From the NCBI GenBank assembly GCA_013368445.1, contig JAACJO010000017.1, positions 124,001 to 188,000 of the forward strand: a stretch of 64,000 nt of DNA. Reading direction: 5' to 3'. The DNA is from Leucocoprinus leucothites. Taxonomy: Eukaryota; Basidiomycota; Agaricomycetes; Agaricales; Agaricaceae. Below are positions 23,802-35,959 of the stretch, piece by piece. The notes beneath the pieces are model-generated. The model saw only the letters and a program-made list of their open reading frames with translations. It searched no databases and had not been told where the DNA came from. Position 1 is the first letter of the stretch. Every line of letters starts with the position of its first letter. Position numbers and translations under genes: made by a program.

Positions 23802-25121
23802 AGACAGGAGCTGGTTGTTGAACGTGGGAGTGGGTTGTGGCCTCAACTTATGTGTTGTGCTGACTACTAATACTTGACCCAAATTTCAGACAAGGGAAGA
23901 GAGCAGAGGACAAATAGAGAGCAGAGGAATCTAGCATATTGCTAAGTTGATTATCAGACTGAGAAGTCCAAGTACAAAGTTGTACTACTTATATATGATG
24001 CAGGATATAGGATCAGATAAGGAAAGAAAGTGAGGTAGTAAATAGAGAAATAATAAAAGTAGAACCTGCAAATTTTACAAGGCTAGGAGATACAAAATTT
24101 ACTATTAATCAGTTATCAGAAAATTTCAACAAGGCAGTATGAATTAATGGAATGGAAGATGTCAAGATAACTCTGAAGGTAAAAGGCTGATAAAGCTGAT
24201 GTGTGAAAGCAGATAAGAGTTCATGAGATAATAGTCACATTTAAATAGTCTGTAGCAACTACACATAGTTGGTGCTACATGTAATTGAGCTGATATGTGA
24301 TCATGAAATTCAAACTCCACCTGATGCAAGGCTCTGAGCTGAGATCAAGATGTGTTTGCAAGATCATCCTACTACAATGCCTACCTGTGCTCAGCTGCTT
24401 GAGGCATATATTGCTTTAGCAGCTCTTAAACCTTATGTCCTCAGATCCCACCCTCAAGGAAGCTCTCTTTTCCCTCCAGCTGGATGCTGCTGTCATTACT
24501 ATGCTTACTAAAACTCACTATCTTATCTCTCAGTAGTATCATGTACTAAGGCAGGGACAATTGGGGATTTTGTGGGAGTATGCCAGAAACATACATGATC
24601 ATCATCAGTTCATCCATTTTATCTGCATTAGCCCATGGTCCTTTTATGCCCTTCTCCAGCTCATTGAGGATCATCATGCTTTCATATCTGAGAATGCAGA
24701 CAGTTCCATTGGAGCTTCTCAGGCTCCTGTTGAAATACAGTTAGCTGTGACACTTTACTGGATGGACTGCTATAGAAATGGTGCATCAATCACTGATGTT
24801 GCAAGTTAGGCTGGAATCTCAGAAGGTTCAGTCTTGAATTACACAGATTGATGCTTAAATGCAATTGAGTCTCTCCAAGAGACTTTTGTCCACAAACTCT
24901 CAATTGAGGAGAAGCAGAGAGAAAAATGTTGGGTAGAGGAGCATGTTAGCTTTGGAGGAGAAACTTGGCATGAAGGCTGGGTAATTTATGATAGGACAAT
25001 TGTTGTTTTATATCAAAGGCCAGAACAGCATGGAGTGTCTTACTTCACTCAAAAGGCAAATTATGGCCTCAATGTCCAGGTATGTGTTATATCTTATATC
25101 TGAAAATATTATTCAGACATA

Positions 25122-26667
25122 CAGTGGTATCCAAAAGTATTGCACCATCATGTGACTTGCTGATGTTATCTCCCTATCTGTCTGAGATCAATGTTATTTA
25201 ATTCGAAAAAAATGTTTACAGAGAGCTAAGGATATATATAATTGAGAGAAAGTAGAATAATGACATGAAAAAGAAGAATGAAAACAAAAAAAAATTATAA
25301 TGCAAAAATAATGTGCAATTCTTTTGGACATCATCTCTTGTGAGATAAGATGAGGGCTTTTGAGATGAAAACAGAACTGCTCACCTCAAAACAAATTAGT
25401 ACTTGGTGTTTCCACCCTGGGTCTTGATGACAGTTTAAATACAAGATGGCATGCTCTCAAAAAGGGAGTCCAATAACTCCTGAGATATATTCCCCTACTC
25501 TTCCTGGAGTGTAGTCTATATCTCCTCCTGGTTGTGAGGAAGAACAGTGCAAGCACATACAAGGCAGTTCAATTGATCCCATACATGCTCTATAATATTC
25601 AAACTGGGGCTTAAGGGTGGCCAGTCCAAGTGATGAATTTTTTTCTTCCTAAATAATTTATCAGCAATCCTACTCCTGTGCTTTGGGTCATTATCCTGTT
25701 GGAAAATCAGTATGCTTTGACCCATTGACCTCAATTTATAGTTCTTCAATGTCCCTAGATATTATTCTCTAAAGGATCTTGACATAATCCAGACCACACA
25801 TGATCCCTGAAACCTGATGAAGCCTCCCTACTCCCCAACTAGTGATGCACCCCCATACCATAAGATTACCTTCCCCATGCTTGATGTTCTTCTTTGTAAA
25901 TTGAGGGTCTAGAGCCTGTCCAGGCTTCATCCATACATATTGACAACTATCTGACTTGAAAAGGAGGAATTATAATTCATCTGACAAAATGACCTCCTTC
26001 TAGTCTTTGACAGTCCAATCAGAATGCTGGCATGCCCACATGTGTCACTTCTTTTTGATTGATCAGAGTAATATAGGGATGGGCCCTCTGGACACAGCAG
26101 ATCAATCCCTGCTCTTTTAGAAAATGTGCAACTATTTGGCAAGACACATCTGGGAATGTGATTTTGGTCAATTCAGTTGCATTGGAAACCTCTATTCAGG
26201 CAAGCATTCAGGCTCCAACCCTTACTTGGCATTCATCCAGCTTTTGAGAGCAACCAGACTTGGGCCTGACATAGTATGGATCCTCAGATTTTGAGAATCT
26301 CTTGAGTACATGACCAATATTAGACTGATTAATACCAATCCTGGACCTGATAGCTCTATAGAACATGTCAGAGGGGCAGAGTTCAGCAATGCAAGCAACT
26401 TTGGATGGGGATGTGTAGACCATGATGTAGAGAAACTGAAGAATGTAAAAACTAGGGAGAAAGCTCACTTGTGCTTTGTCTATATAGCCTTGAAGTAGAT
26501 TAACTTGGGTGTCCAAAAGAAATGTACCATTGGTGCAGTACTAATATATTGATTTCATATCTATATGACACTATACAGTGAAGTTTCACCTCAAGTGTTG
26601 CATGAATGAGATAAGCAAGATTAAAGCATGTGATCACATGATGGTGTGATACTTTTGGACACTAATG
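25122..26667 (-). mobile_element. Tc1/mariner element 1, nested in Harbinger
   Basis: A 1546 bp element flanked by TA at 25120-25121 and 26668-26669. Its inverted repeats of about 40 bp share the cores TCCAAAAGTAT and ACACCATCATGTGA (left copy GCACCATCATGTGA). It carries a minus-strand transposase pseudogene. Confidence 0.88.
25516..26516 (-). pseudogene. Tc1-type transposase, decayed
   Basis: On the minus strand the N-terminal helix-turn-helix region (KVACIAELCPSDM, RSRIGINQSNIGHVLKRFS) is followed by a central part (QMNYNSSFSSQIV). The C-terminal catalytic part has FQQDNDPKHRSR and LDWPPLSPSLNIIEHVW, the second and third acidic positions of the DDE/D triad region of Tc1 transposases. Stops and frame changes separate these blocks, so it is not functional. 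The last acidic residue lies in the SLNIIEHVW motif, where DLNPIE is usual, so D has become S. Confidence 0.8.
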
Positions 26668-28911
26668 TAAGATAAAACACTCTCAAATTAGATTGGCAAT
26701 GTTCCATCAACATTTCACATAGTTGATTTCTGCTATGGTCTGACAGGATCAGCACATGCAGCTTTCAAGCTCACTGCTGCATATTGTTTTCCTGACTAGT
26801 TTTTCTCAGGCAATGAATTTGCTTGGGTTGATTCAGCATATTCATGCACTACTTGTACCATTCCTGTCTTCAAAGAACCAGCTTCTCTTATTGTCCAAAA
26901 TAGCATTTTTAACTCATATGTATCACACATCCATGTTCACTCAGAACATACAATGGGTAGATTAAAAGGCCAGTTCCAGTCACTTTGTAGATTACAGGTC
27001 CTGATTAGAAATAATCTTGACTATTTACTTGCTTGCTGCTAGGTAAATTGTGTAGTAATCTTGTATAATATAATTATTGATATTGATGGTGGAGAAGCAG
27101 TAGATTGGTTCAATTACACACATATTGTGTTATAGTGACACCAGCCTAGTTCTAAGCTAGAATGATAGGTATTAGATTAATCCTATCAAAGGAGACTCCT
27201 TCTCAGTAAGTGACAAAGTCATTTACTAAGCCAGAGCTATAATACAGCAATTATAAAAGTTAAGACTTCAGTAATTGAGGCTTAAGTAACTTAAGTTCAA
27301 TTTAACTTTGTTTAGATAAAGGCTCATATTGAGTCTCTACCTAACCAAGTAGAAACAATGTTTCTCCTTGGTAGATATTGATGGCTTATATATAATACAA
27401 GTCTGTATCTAAGTATAACTAGGGCTAAGGGCTTCTAATGAAGGAAGAGAAACATACAGCTTCCTTAACTCTAATCAGACTATATAAAACATACTCTGTC
27501 AAGAAAACTTTAGAAGTTCTTATAAAGAAGTTCTTCTTTGATTATGTGATGCAATTATAAGATAAGTCCAAATATAGTACAGCTATATTTAATAATTACA
27601 TGTCAATCAAAATATAAATGAGTCAATATAAATCATTATAAGTCATAATAATCAAGAACTAATAAAACAAGATAAGAAAATACAAAGACAAATAAAAGAA
27701 AAACATAATTATGATACTACTTTAATCAAGCTGATATTGACTTTGTATTGAAAAGGAAACAAATGCTAGATATAATTAATATACATAACATACTGCCTCT
27801 CAGGAATAAGAGGATTTTGCCAACATTGATGGAAATGGGAAAGAGGATAAAGATATGGCAATACACAAGAATTATTTTACAGATGGAGAGGAGAAGCATG
27901 CATACTTGGTGGCTGAACTTATCCATTACTGCTAAATTCAAGATCACACATTGTAATATTTACACAGAAAACAAAATCAAATTAGATGAATCTAAATAGG
28001 ATTAAACAGAATCTAAAGATATGAAGGAATGATGAGAAAAAATAAATGAAACAACAGACTAGTTAATACCATACTGGGTCTCAAGCTGGGCTAGCTGTTC
28101 CTGATATTGTTCAATGTTCCAGATACCCTGCTTGAACTCAAGAAGAGCACTCCCTGCAGCAGTGAACTGCTCATGCTTGGCTTTCTCAAAGAAAATAGAA
28201 TATTCTTTTCTAAAAGAAGCTATAAGTGAAAATAATATGCATTTGAGAAAAGTGAATCATACTATATCAACTCATATATTGCATCACTGTTGTTATACTT
28301 GTGTGGACTAGCCTGAATGTTACAGAAAATACCAGCATATGCTGAAGGTGGCTTGGGCTGATAATCTAATGGAAAGCAGTTGAGGATGAGGGAGTAGGAG
28401 TTGAAGGTAGGGGAGTGGATGTGGAAATTGAGGAGGAGGTAGATGGTGAAGGCAAGGAGGGCTGTGTGGCTGAAGACAAGTTAGATGGTGGTAGCAGAGG
28501 AGCTGTTTTAGAGGGGAAGGTAAACTCAGTTGAAGATGCCAACCAGCTAGTAGCTGACATAGAAGGGGCTAAATTAAGAAGCTGAGGGTCAATCTGGGGG
28601 GAACTAGTGACCACAGATGAGAATGATAGAGCAAGTGGTTGCAGTGGTTAGAACCACTGAGTCTGTGGGCCTTCTGGACCAATACTAGTTGTGGCAAGAA
28701 TAGGAGTAATATTTGGGCATGATGCCATGAGCCTATGAAGATGAGAGAAGTAGGGGCATTCAAGAAGGATTTGATCTAGTACATCATATGTATTAGTCAC
28801 ATCAATACCCAAAAACATATATTAGATACATACCCCAGATATTGAGTGCTTCCTCAGATGTATTCTCATCAGGTCCACCACCTGCAACAAAATAGTTGTT
28901 TGGATTCTTGT

Positions 28912-29177
28912 TGTTACGACTTTACCTGGTTCCAGTACTTCCCATGTCAACTTCTATTTTTACAAGCTACCCCACTCCTACATCATAGTCTACATCATGG
29001 TCTATGTCATAGTTACCTGAGTCCTCTGACTCATACTTACCTGGGTCCACTTCCTTCTCATATATATAGACTCCTAGGTAGAGTATACTCCTTACACTTT
29101 ACCAATTGTATCTTTCCCTTTCTCATTCTCAAGTCTTTGCCAGAGTTGCAACCTGAGTTCTGATGAAGGTCGTAACA
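28912..29177 (+). repeat. 5' LTR of the chromovirus
   Basis: 266 bp, TGTTACGAC to GTCGTAACA. A TATATATA stretch near 29049-29056 could be the promoter TATA box. Confidence 0.92.
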
Positions 29178-29272
29178 TTTAGTAAAGTGTCCCCACTCAC
29201 TTTGTAATGGAGTATTACCAATGTCACAAGCAATACCAATCACTCAAAGAAGTAACTGAATGATGACAATAG

Positions 29273-30400
29273 TTACACACAATAGCATCTAACACTGAAG
29301 AAGACTTCCTTGCGGAAGAAGACGCCCAAAGAGAACACAAAGCTGAACAAACAGAAGAACCACTGATCACAGATGAAGAAGAATCCTCAGACGAAGAAAA
29401 GGAAGTAACTGACAATAGTGAAGAAACAAGAGACGACGAAGAAGAACAACCCATACCACCCAGAAGCACACACCTCGAACAAGAGGTAGAAAGATTAGAA
29501 GAAGGACTCAGATTACTGCGAATCAGCCAAAGAAACTTGAATGAAATGACAGGCACCATGACCCCCTTGTTTAACACCAAATCCTTGGTCCCAGAACCAG
29601 GATTCTTTGATGGAACATGATCAAAGTTTGAAGACTGGTGGAGATCAATGCTCCTCTACCTCAAATTCAACAAAGTCAACGATGTAGACAACAAAGTAAC
29701 AGCCATAATATCACGGCTCAAAGGAGGCACAGCAGGAGACTTTGCTCAAATGGAATTAGATGCCCTAAACAATAGGGCAGACACCACAGACTGGAATGTA
29801 TGAAAAACAAACTTTGAAAGACTCTTCAGTGATGATGCACTCAAAGTCAACATGGAATAGAGAATTGAGAGTTTTAAACAAAACAAGAAACACATAGCTG
29901 ACTTCCTAATCAAATTTGAAGTCCTCAAAACATGAGCAAAAACTGACAAAACCCACGCCATATTTTTACTCAAGAAAAATATGTGCACTGATATCATCAA
30001 AGCTATCCTAGGGTATCCTCCCAAGTCAATCCCAAAAACCTACACAGCATGGAAAACAGCTGTACTTTCTGTAGGACAGGGCTTTGAATCTACAGAAAGG
30101 AGTGACACCCACACTGGTACAGGAATAACATATGGGAGAGTAGGCCAACCCATGGAAATAGGTTGCCAATTGGGACAATCTCTCCCAAAGTACAATAAAC
30201 AAGGAAAACCCAAATGCTACAACTGCAACAAGTACGGACACATGGCGAAAGAATGTAGACAACCAAAGGCAGAGGGATGCTACAACTGTGGAAAGAGAGG
30301 TCACAGAGCTAAGGAATGTAGAAGTCCAAAAACAAAAGTTAGAGGAGTAGAGGTGGAAGAAAAAGAGGAAAAGGAGGATTTTCAGAATGGCTCGGAGTAG
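29273..30400 (+). pseudogene. Chromovirus gag
   Basis: An acidic N-terminus (EEDFLAEEDAQREH, DEEESSDEEKE) and a coiled-coil-like stretch precede the capsid-like region (PGFFDGT, SKFEDWW, LKGGTAGDFAQME, DFLIKFEVLKT). Two CCHC knuckles follow at about 30215-30315: [14 protein letters not shown] and [14 protein letters not shown]. At least four TGA/TAG codons interrupt the frame, at positions where Trp or Arg is expected. Gag would form the virus-like particle and bind the RNA through the knuckles. Pol is read in a different frame (minus one relative to gag). Confidence 0.88.
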
Positions 30401-33400
30401 GCACAACCTTATGAGCCCATGTAACTAGAGGACCAAAAACAAATCGTTATACCATCCCCCAGCAAAGGAACTCTAAGTGCAACCTAACAATACGACCAAC
30501 GATTGAAATAAAAAACAAGAAAAGGATCAAAGTAATAGCCCTAGTGGACTCAGGCTGTTCACATACAGCAATCAACAAAAAACTAGTGGAAGAAGAAAAG
30601 ATCCCAACAGAACAAATGGAACGACCTCTATAAGTTTTCAATGCAGATGGTACACCAAATGGCCAAGGAATGATCACGAAAATAGCACCTATCACACTAA
30701 ACTCTAATGGACACCAAGAACATATCCATGCAGTAGTCACTGACTTGGACAATGTGGACATCTTCCTGGGACACGACTGGCTAGTCAAACACAATCCAGA
30801 AGTAGATTGGAAAGAAGGAATGGTACACTTCACAAGATGCCCAGACAGCTGCAAAATCAACCATCAAACAATCCCATTCACCACACACAACTGACAATTA
30901 TTCCCAAAAGAGCTCACCACAGAAAATGACAACATGGAGAAGGAACTAGACTCAACCAACCCTGAAGACCTACCAGACTACATACGACCATTCACACACC
31001 TGTTCAACAAGAAGAAAACTAAATCACTACCAGAAAGGAGAGAATGGGATCACGAGATCAACCTACTAGACAATGCACCCAAGGAACTAAATGCAAAGGT
31101 TTACCCTATGACACCAAAGGAAGAAAATGAACTACACACTTGGATTGATGAACAACTTGGAGCAGGACTGATCACAGAATCCAAGTCCCAATATGCCTCT
31201 CCATGCTTTTTCATACCAAAGAAAGATGGATCACTATGGCTGGTATAGGATTACTGACGATTAAACCAACACACAATCAAGGACAAAACACCTCTACCCC
31301 TGATAGGAGAAGTCATTGACAAATTGAAAGATGCAAAGTACTTTAACAAGCTTGATCTCATCTGGGGATACAACAATGTCCAGATCAAAGAAGGAGATGA
31401 ATGGAAGGTGGCATTTTTAACAAACAAAGGACTCTTCGAACCAAAAGTCATGTTCTTTGGAATGTGCAACTCCCCAGGAATGTTCCAGAGAATGATGACA
31501 AGCATATTCCGGGAATTAATCCATGAAGGAGTACTGGCCAACTACATGGATGACTTCATAGTACCAGCTTCATCCACAAAACAACTCCAAGAACAAATGA
31601 TCTAATTCCTCAAGGTTGCAGAGAAACACAACCTATGCTTCAAATGGTCCAAATGCGAATTCGACACCACAGAAATACCAATTCTTGGAGTATGAGTAGG
31701 AGGGGGAGAAGTGAAAATGGAGTATGACAAGGTCTCAGCAGTCAGAAATTGGGAAACACCAAAAAACACCAAAGGCATTGAAAGCTTCCTAGGATTTGTC
31801 AACTTCTACAGATGATTCATACAAAACTTCAGCCACATTGCAGCCCCACTCAACAAACTCACTGGGAAAGGAGAATGGAAGTGGAAAGAAGATAAACAAA
31901 AAGTGTTTGATGAACTCAAAAGACTAGTCACAGAAGAACCAGTCCTTGCCCTACCACAATGAACAGGACAATTCAGAGTAGAAGTGGATACATCAGGACA
32001 TGCCATAGGGGGGTACTATCACAAGAACAAGACAACAAATGGAAACCTGTCACATTCCTATCATGAACCATGAGCCCAGCAGAACAGAATTACAAGATAT
32101 ATGACAAGGAACTTCTAGCAATTGTGGAAGCATTGAAAGTATGGAGACAATACTTACTAGATGCAGAAACCCAATTTGAAATATGGTTGGACCACGAAAA
32201 CCTGAAATACTTCAGAGAACCCCACAAACTAAATGGACAACAAGCACGATGGTATCTCAAACTCCAAGACTACAACTTCACAATCAAACACATCCCAGGA
32301 AAGACAAACACAAAAGCAGACATACTCTCATGAAAAATGGGTTTCAACACAAGAGATGACAATAGAGACATTGCGTTACTAGGGGAGAAAACATTCATCC
32401 AGGGAATAACAGGTGAAGAAGAAACCACAATGGAGATTGTCATACTTTGCAACACACACTTCCAAGTGAAAGGGGATGAAAACGTCCTGAAAAGGATCCA
32501 AAACCACACAACATGCAAAACAATGTTCTGAGAAGCCCAGAAAGATCCGAAAACAGCCTGGGAAGAAGACGGAATCCCTTACTTCAAAGGACGAATATAT
32601 GTACCAAAACTTGCCAAATTACGAGAAGACATCATGATCACACACCACAACAACCCAGATGCAGGACACCTGGGCCAACACCACATGATCAACCTAATCA
32701 AAAGGACCTTCTGGTGGCCATCATTACAAAGCAATGTCAAGTGATTTGTCAAAGGATGCCATACATGTCAGCAAAACAAGGCATCACACACCCGATCAGT
32801 GGGACCATTACATCCACTGTCCATACCATTACAACCATGGGAAGAAATCAGCATTGATGTTATCAGACCACTCCCACCATCACAAGAAAAGGACGCCATT
32901 CTAGTGGTAGTCGACAGGTACTCCCAAATGATATGACTCATCCCCACAACAACAAACCTGTCATCAGGAAAACTAGCCAAAATCTACAGAGATGAGATTT
33001 GGAAACTCCACAGAATCCCCCAAGGCATTGTCAGTGACAGAGGACCCCAATTCACATCAATATTCATAAAAGAACTATGCAAAGCATTGGGAACGAAATG
33101 AAATCTCTCAACAGCCTACCACCCCCAGACTGATGGACAAACAGAACGAATTAACCAGGAAGTTGAAACATTCCTACAACACTACATCAACTACAAGCAG
33201 GATGACTGGGTAAGGTGGCTCACAACAGCAGAATTCTAGTATAACGACAAAGCACATTTGGTGACAGGCCAATCTCCATTTTACATCAACTATGGATGAC
33301 ACCCATGGAAAGGAACCCTAACAGTTAAAACAGAGATACCATCCCTGGAAGAATGGTTAAAGTGGCTAGAAGAGACAAGAAAGGAAGTATCGGTGGCATT

Positions 33401-33890
33401 AAACAACAACTGAGAGGCAATGGAAGAACAACACAATCGGCAGAGAGGACAAGCCCTTAACCTCAGGGAAGGAGAACTTGTGTAGGTCGAAGGTACCCAC
33501 ATCACAACCAGCCAACCCACAAAGAAACTTGATCACAAGAGATATAGACCCTTCAAGGTTAAAGAACCAATTGGAGAAGGAGCTTATCGACTGGAACTCC
33601 CAGAAGGATGGATAATACATGATGTGTTCAATGAGAACCTCCTGACATGTCACCACAGACTGGAGTTTGACACACAAAAACTTCCCACTCCACCACTACC
33701 TGACCTCATTGATGGAGAAGAGGAATATAAAGTTGATGAAATCTGCGGTCATTGGAAGAAGGGACGTGGCATCCAATACCTGGTACACTGGAAAGGGTAT
33801 GGGAACGAACATGACCAATGGGTAGTGAGGTCAAATTTAGAACACACAAAAGATGCAGTCGAGGATTACCATCGGAAGGTTCCGGGATGA
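30400..33890 (+). pseudogene. Chromovirus pol: protease, RT, RNase H, integrase, chromodomain
   Basis: Blocks in order are as follows. The aspartic protease active site is LVDSGCSHTAI (about 30541). RT shows [20 protein letters not shown] and the catalytic ANYMDDF (about 31550). RNase H shows EQNYKIYDKELLAIVEALK, ending in IKHIPGKTNTKADILS. The integrase zinc region (H..H, C..C: HLGQHH, KGCHTCQQNK, near 32660-32780) is followed by the core VSDRGPQFTSIF and [17 protein letters not shown]. The C-terminal chromodomain is VDEICGHWKKGRGIQYLVHW, then KGYGNEHDQW (33730-33890). Many TGA and some TAG stops are present, and a frame change falls at the G-run near 32008-32013. The chromodomain would direct integration to methylated-histone heterochromatin. 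Confidence 0.9.
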
Positions 33891-33896
33891 AAACCT

Positions 33897-33913
33897 TTAA
33901 AAGAGGGGGGTAA
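33897..33913 (+). other. Internal polypurine tract
   Basis: The run AAAAGAGGGGGGTAA follows the pol stop codon directly, the place where the plus-strand primer tract normally sits next to a 3' LTR. A second tract (GAAAAGGGGTAA) sits just before the actual 3' LTR at 35118-35129, and ORF3 lies between them. Confidence 0.55.
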
Positions 33914-34066
33914 AACACCAAAGTAATGCATCCCAACCAGACCACCACAATGCTACACACCAGCTATATCTACACTCTAACAACCTACCTCGACTCCAAC
34001 TAAGCTATTATGTACCCAGCCACCACCTACCCCTCTACAGATGCAGTTATCTGACGAAACACAGCT

Positions 34067-35032
34067 ATGAGGACAACTCACACCACCTCCACCACCAGCA
34101 CAACCTCCAACCCCATCACATACCTTGACATAGATGACATCAACAAATGCAATGAGGCATGAAAGGATGGCCTCATGGAATACAATGCGACTATTGATGC
34201 AATCCAGAAGCTCATAGCCATTGAGGATCACATCAACTCAATCAATGAAATAGCTACAGAAGCAGTATCCCTCTTCATTGGCATTGAACCTCGACTCATT
34301 CAACTCCTCTCCCTTGAAGATGTTGATAAGAATGCCACATGGACTGTTAACAGACTACAAGGCTTGTATTCCCACAACAATGCTGAGTACATGCATGAAC
34401 TCCAGTTCAAGCTTGTCCAACAGTTGGGGAAATACCGGTACCTTGGTATCACTGACATCTGTGATCATGTCGACGAAATCCAAGCCTCTTACTCTCACAC
34501 CAACAGGATGAGAGAACCAATACTCACAGCAAGGTGCTCTCCACCATCCACCACAGTCAACAAATGCAAATGCCCTCACTCCCCTATGCCATCTGCATCC
34601 TCGAGCTCTCATTCCCAACTATCATACAAGTCAGCCAATGAACCTATGCTCATGCACCCACCAGCCAGCAACATAGCCGAACCCCCAATTGAACCTGCAT
34701 CAGAACCCGCCTTATCCCAAGAAGCAGAACATCTGATGAAATACCTATACACCTACTGACACAATGGAGGGGTCACCTGGTTCCAACTAATGGGATTCAA
34801 CACCATGAAGGACAATGGTGAATCTGATGCTGCCTATTGGGATGACATCATGAACACCTTTATAGCCACCCATGGCAACATTGAGATCTCTCATAGCAGA
34901 TACTCCGTCAAAGGCTTCCAAGGCGGTCCACCAAATGCCCCTTTCTTTATAGTTGCTGTACCTGACAATGGAGGGTTCATTGTTGGCCCCACCAAGAAAT
35001 CAACAGCCCGTACTACCATTGAAGGTTTCTAA
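34067..35032 (+). pseudogene. Third ORF of the chromovirus, unknown function
   Basis: One frame of 322 codons begins at 34067 with MRTTHTTSTTSTTSNP and runs to a TAA at 35030-35032. It is broken only by two TGA codons (34160-34162 and 34757-34759). It lies between the chromodomain and the 3' LTR, where most fungal chromoviruses have no gene. The N-terminal half is predicted helical (IDAIQKLIAIEDHINSINE, AEYMHELQFKLVQQLGKYRY), the middle is Ser/Pro-rich, and the C-terminus is mixed (YWDDIMNTFIATHGNIE, FIVAVPDNGGFIVGPT). There is no signal peptide or membrane helix, so it does not look like an envelope protein. I do not recognise the family. Both stops are TGA, consistent with decay of Trp or Arg codons, so the protein was once continuous. 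Confidence 0.7.
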
Positions 35033-35129
35033 AAAGGACTTACAACTCACTGCTTACACTTCCATATGCTATATCTTACACAGACATTTACATTAGTTCA
35101 CGAGGACTTGAACCATAGAAAAGGGGTAA

Positions 35130-35959
35130 TGTTACGACTTTACCTGGTTCTAGTACTTCCCATGTCAACTTCTATTTTTACAAGCTACCCCACTCCTACA
35201 TCATAGTCTACATCATAGTCTATGTCATAGTTACCTGAGTCCCCTGACTCATACTTACCTGGGTCCACTTCCTTCTCATATATATAGACTCCTAGTGTCA
35301 CGAGCCGGGCCTCAAGAACGGCTGACGGTTTGAACTTGGTATTATTTTCATGAACTCCTAGCCGCTTTCACATATCGGTTACTTCGGTTTTTATCGGTCT
35401 TTCGCCTTCGGATTTATTCTGACATCTTCCATGTTATTAATTCATACCGCCTTGTCGAAATTTTCTGACAACCGTTTAATAGTAAATTTTATATCTTCTA
35501 GCCTTGTAAAATTTGCGGACTCCACTTTGATTATTTCTCCGTTTATTACTTTGTTTGTTTTCCTTATCCGATCCTATATTCCGCATCGTATATAAGTAGC
35601 ACGACTTTGTACTTGGGTTCCTCAGTCTGATAATCAACTTAGCGATACGCTACTTTCCTCTGCTCTCTGTTCGTCCTCAGCTCTCTTATATTGTCTGAAA
35701 TCCGGGTCAAGCGTCAGTAGTCGGCACAACACATAAGTTGAGGCCACGACCCGCTCCCGTGTCCGACGACCGGCTCCTGCCTTACCTCTGTCACACCTCT
35801 GTCCAACCGGTCCTTGACGTCGGCTCCCTATCCGTAGCGTTTGCGCGCTTAACACCTAGGTAGAGTATACTCTTTACACTTTACCAATTGTATCTTTCCC
35901 TTTCTCATTCTCAAGTCTTTGCCAGAGTTGCAACCTGAGTTCCGATGAAGGTTATAACA
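35130..35959 (+). repeat. 3' LTR of the chromovirus, interrupted by a younger solo LTR
   Basis: 35130-35295 and 35860-35959 together give 266 bp matching the 5' LTR end to end. The interruption is the solo LTR at 35296-35854 plus its CCTAG duplication. Confidence 0.92.
35296..35854 (+). repeat. Young solo LTR nested in the 3' LTR
   Basis: 559 bp from TGTCACGAGC to CGCTTAACA, flanked by CCTAG at 35291-35295 and 35855-35859. It contains many intact CpG sites (for example CCGTAGCGTTTGCGCGC), unlike everything around it, and a TATATAAG box near 35590. The same family as the old split LTR at 20048-36674, in opposite orientation. No internal region is left, so it formed by LTR recombination. Confidence 0.92.

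Larger units (their letters stand above)
24390..27010 (+). pseudogene. Harbinger-type DDE nuclease, decayed and interrupted
   Basis: Homologous pieces read ISPWSFYALLQLIEDH, VEIQLAVTLYWMDCYRNGAS, AGISEGSVLNYTD, IVVLYQRPEQHG and YFTQKANYGLNVQV (24561-25085). They continue after the nested Tc1 element with VDFCYGLTGSAH, AFKLTAAY and SEHTMGRLKGQFQSL (about 26725-26985), the end of the DDE_4-type endonuclease domain. TAG and TGA codons occur in the frame (for example after TDVAS and after LNYTD), and the Tc1 element at 25122-26667 splits the catalytic domain. The intact protein would be the catalytic transposase, acting with the Myb-like partner usual in Harbinger elements. Confidence 0.8.
28912..35959 (+). 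mobile_element. Ty3/gypsy chromovirus, full length, decayed
   Basis: The element is 7048 bp including a 564 bp nested insertion. LTRs: 28912-29177 (266 bp) and 35130-35959 (266 bp once the nested solo LTR and its duplication are removed). Both begin TGTTACGAC and end in TAACA. CTTGT flanks both ends (28907-28911 and 35960-35964). Order of internal parts: gag with two zinc knuckles, protease, reverse transcriptase, RNase H, integrase, chromodomain, then an extra ORF, then a purine tract (GAAAAGGGGTAA) before the 3' LTR. The two LTRs differ at about seven positions by eye, all transitions. Many TGA/TAG stops make it non-autonomous now. Confidence 0.93.

Noticed and set aside
34067..35032. Idea that ORF3 is an envelope gene
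   Set aside because: No signal peptide, no transmembrane helix and no cleavage or fusion-type features.
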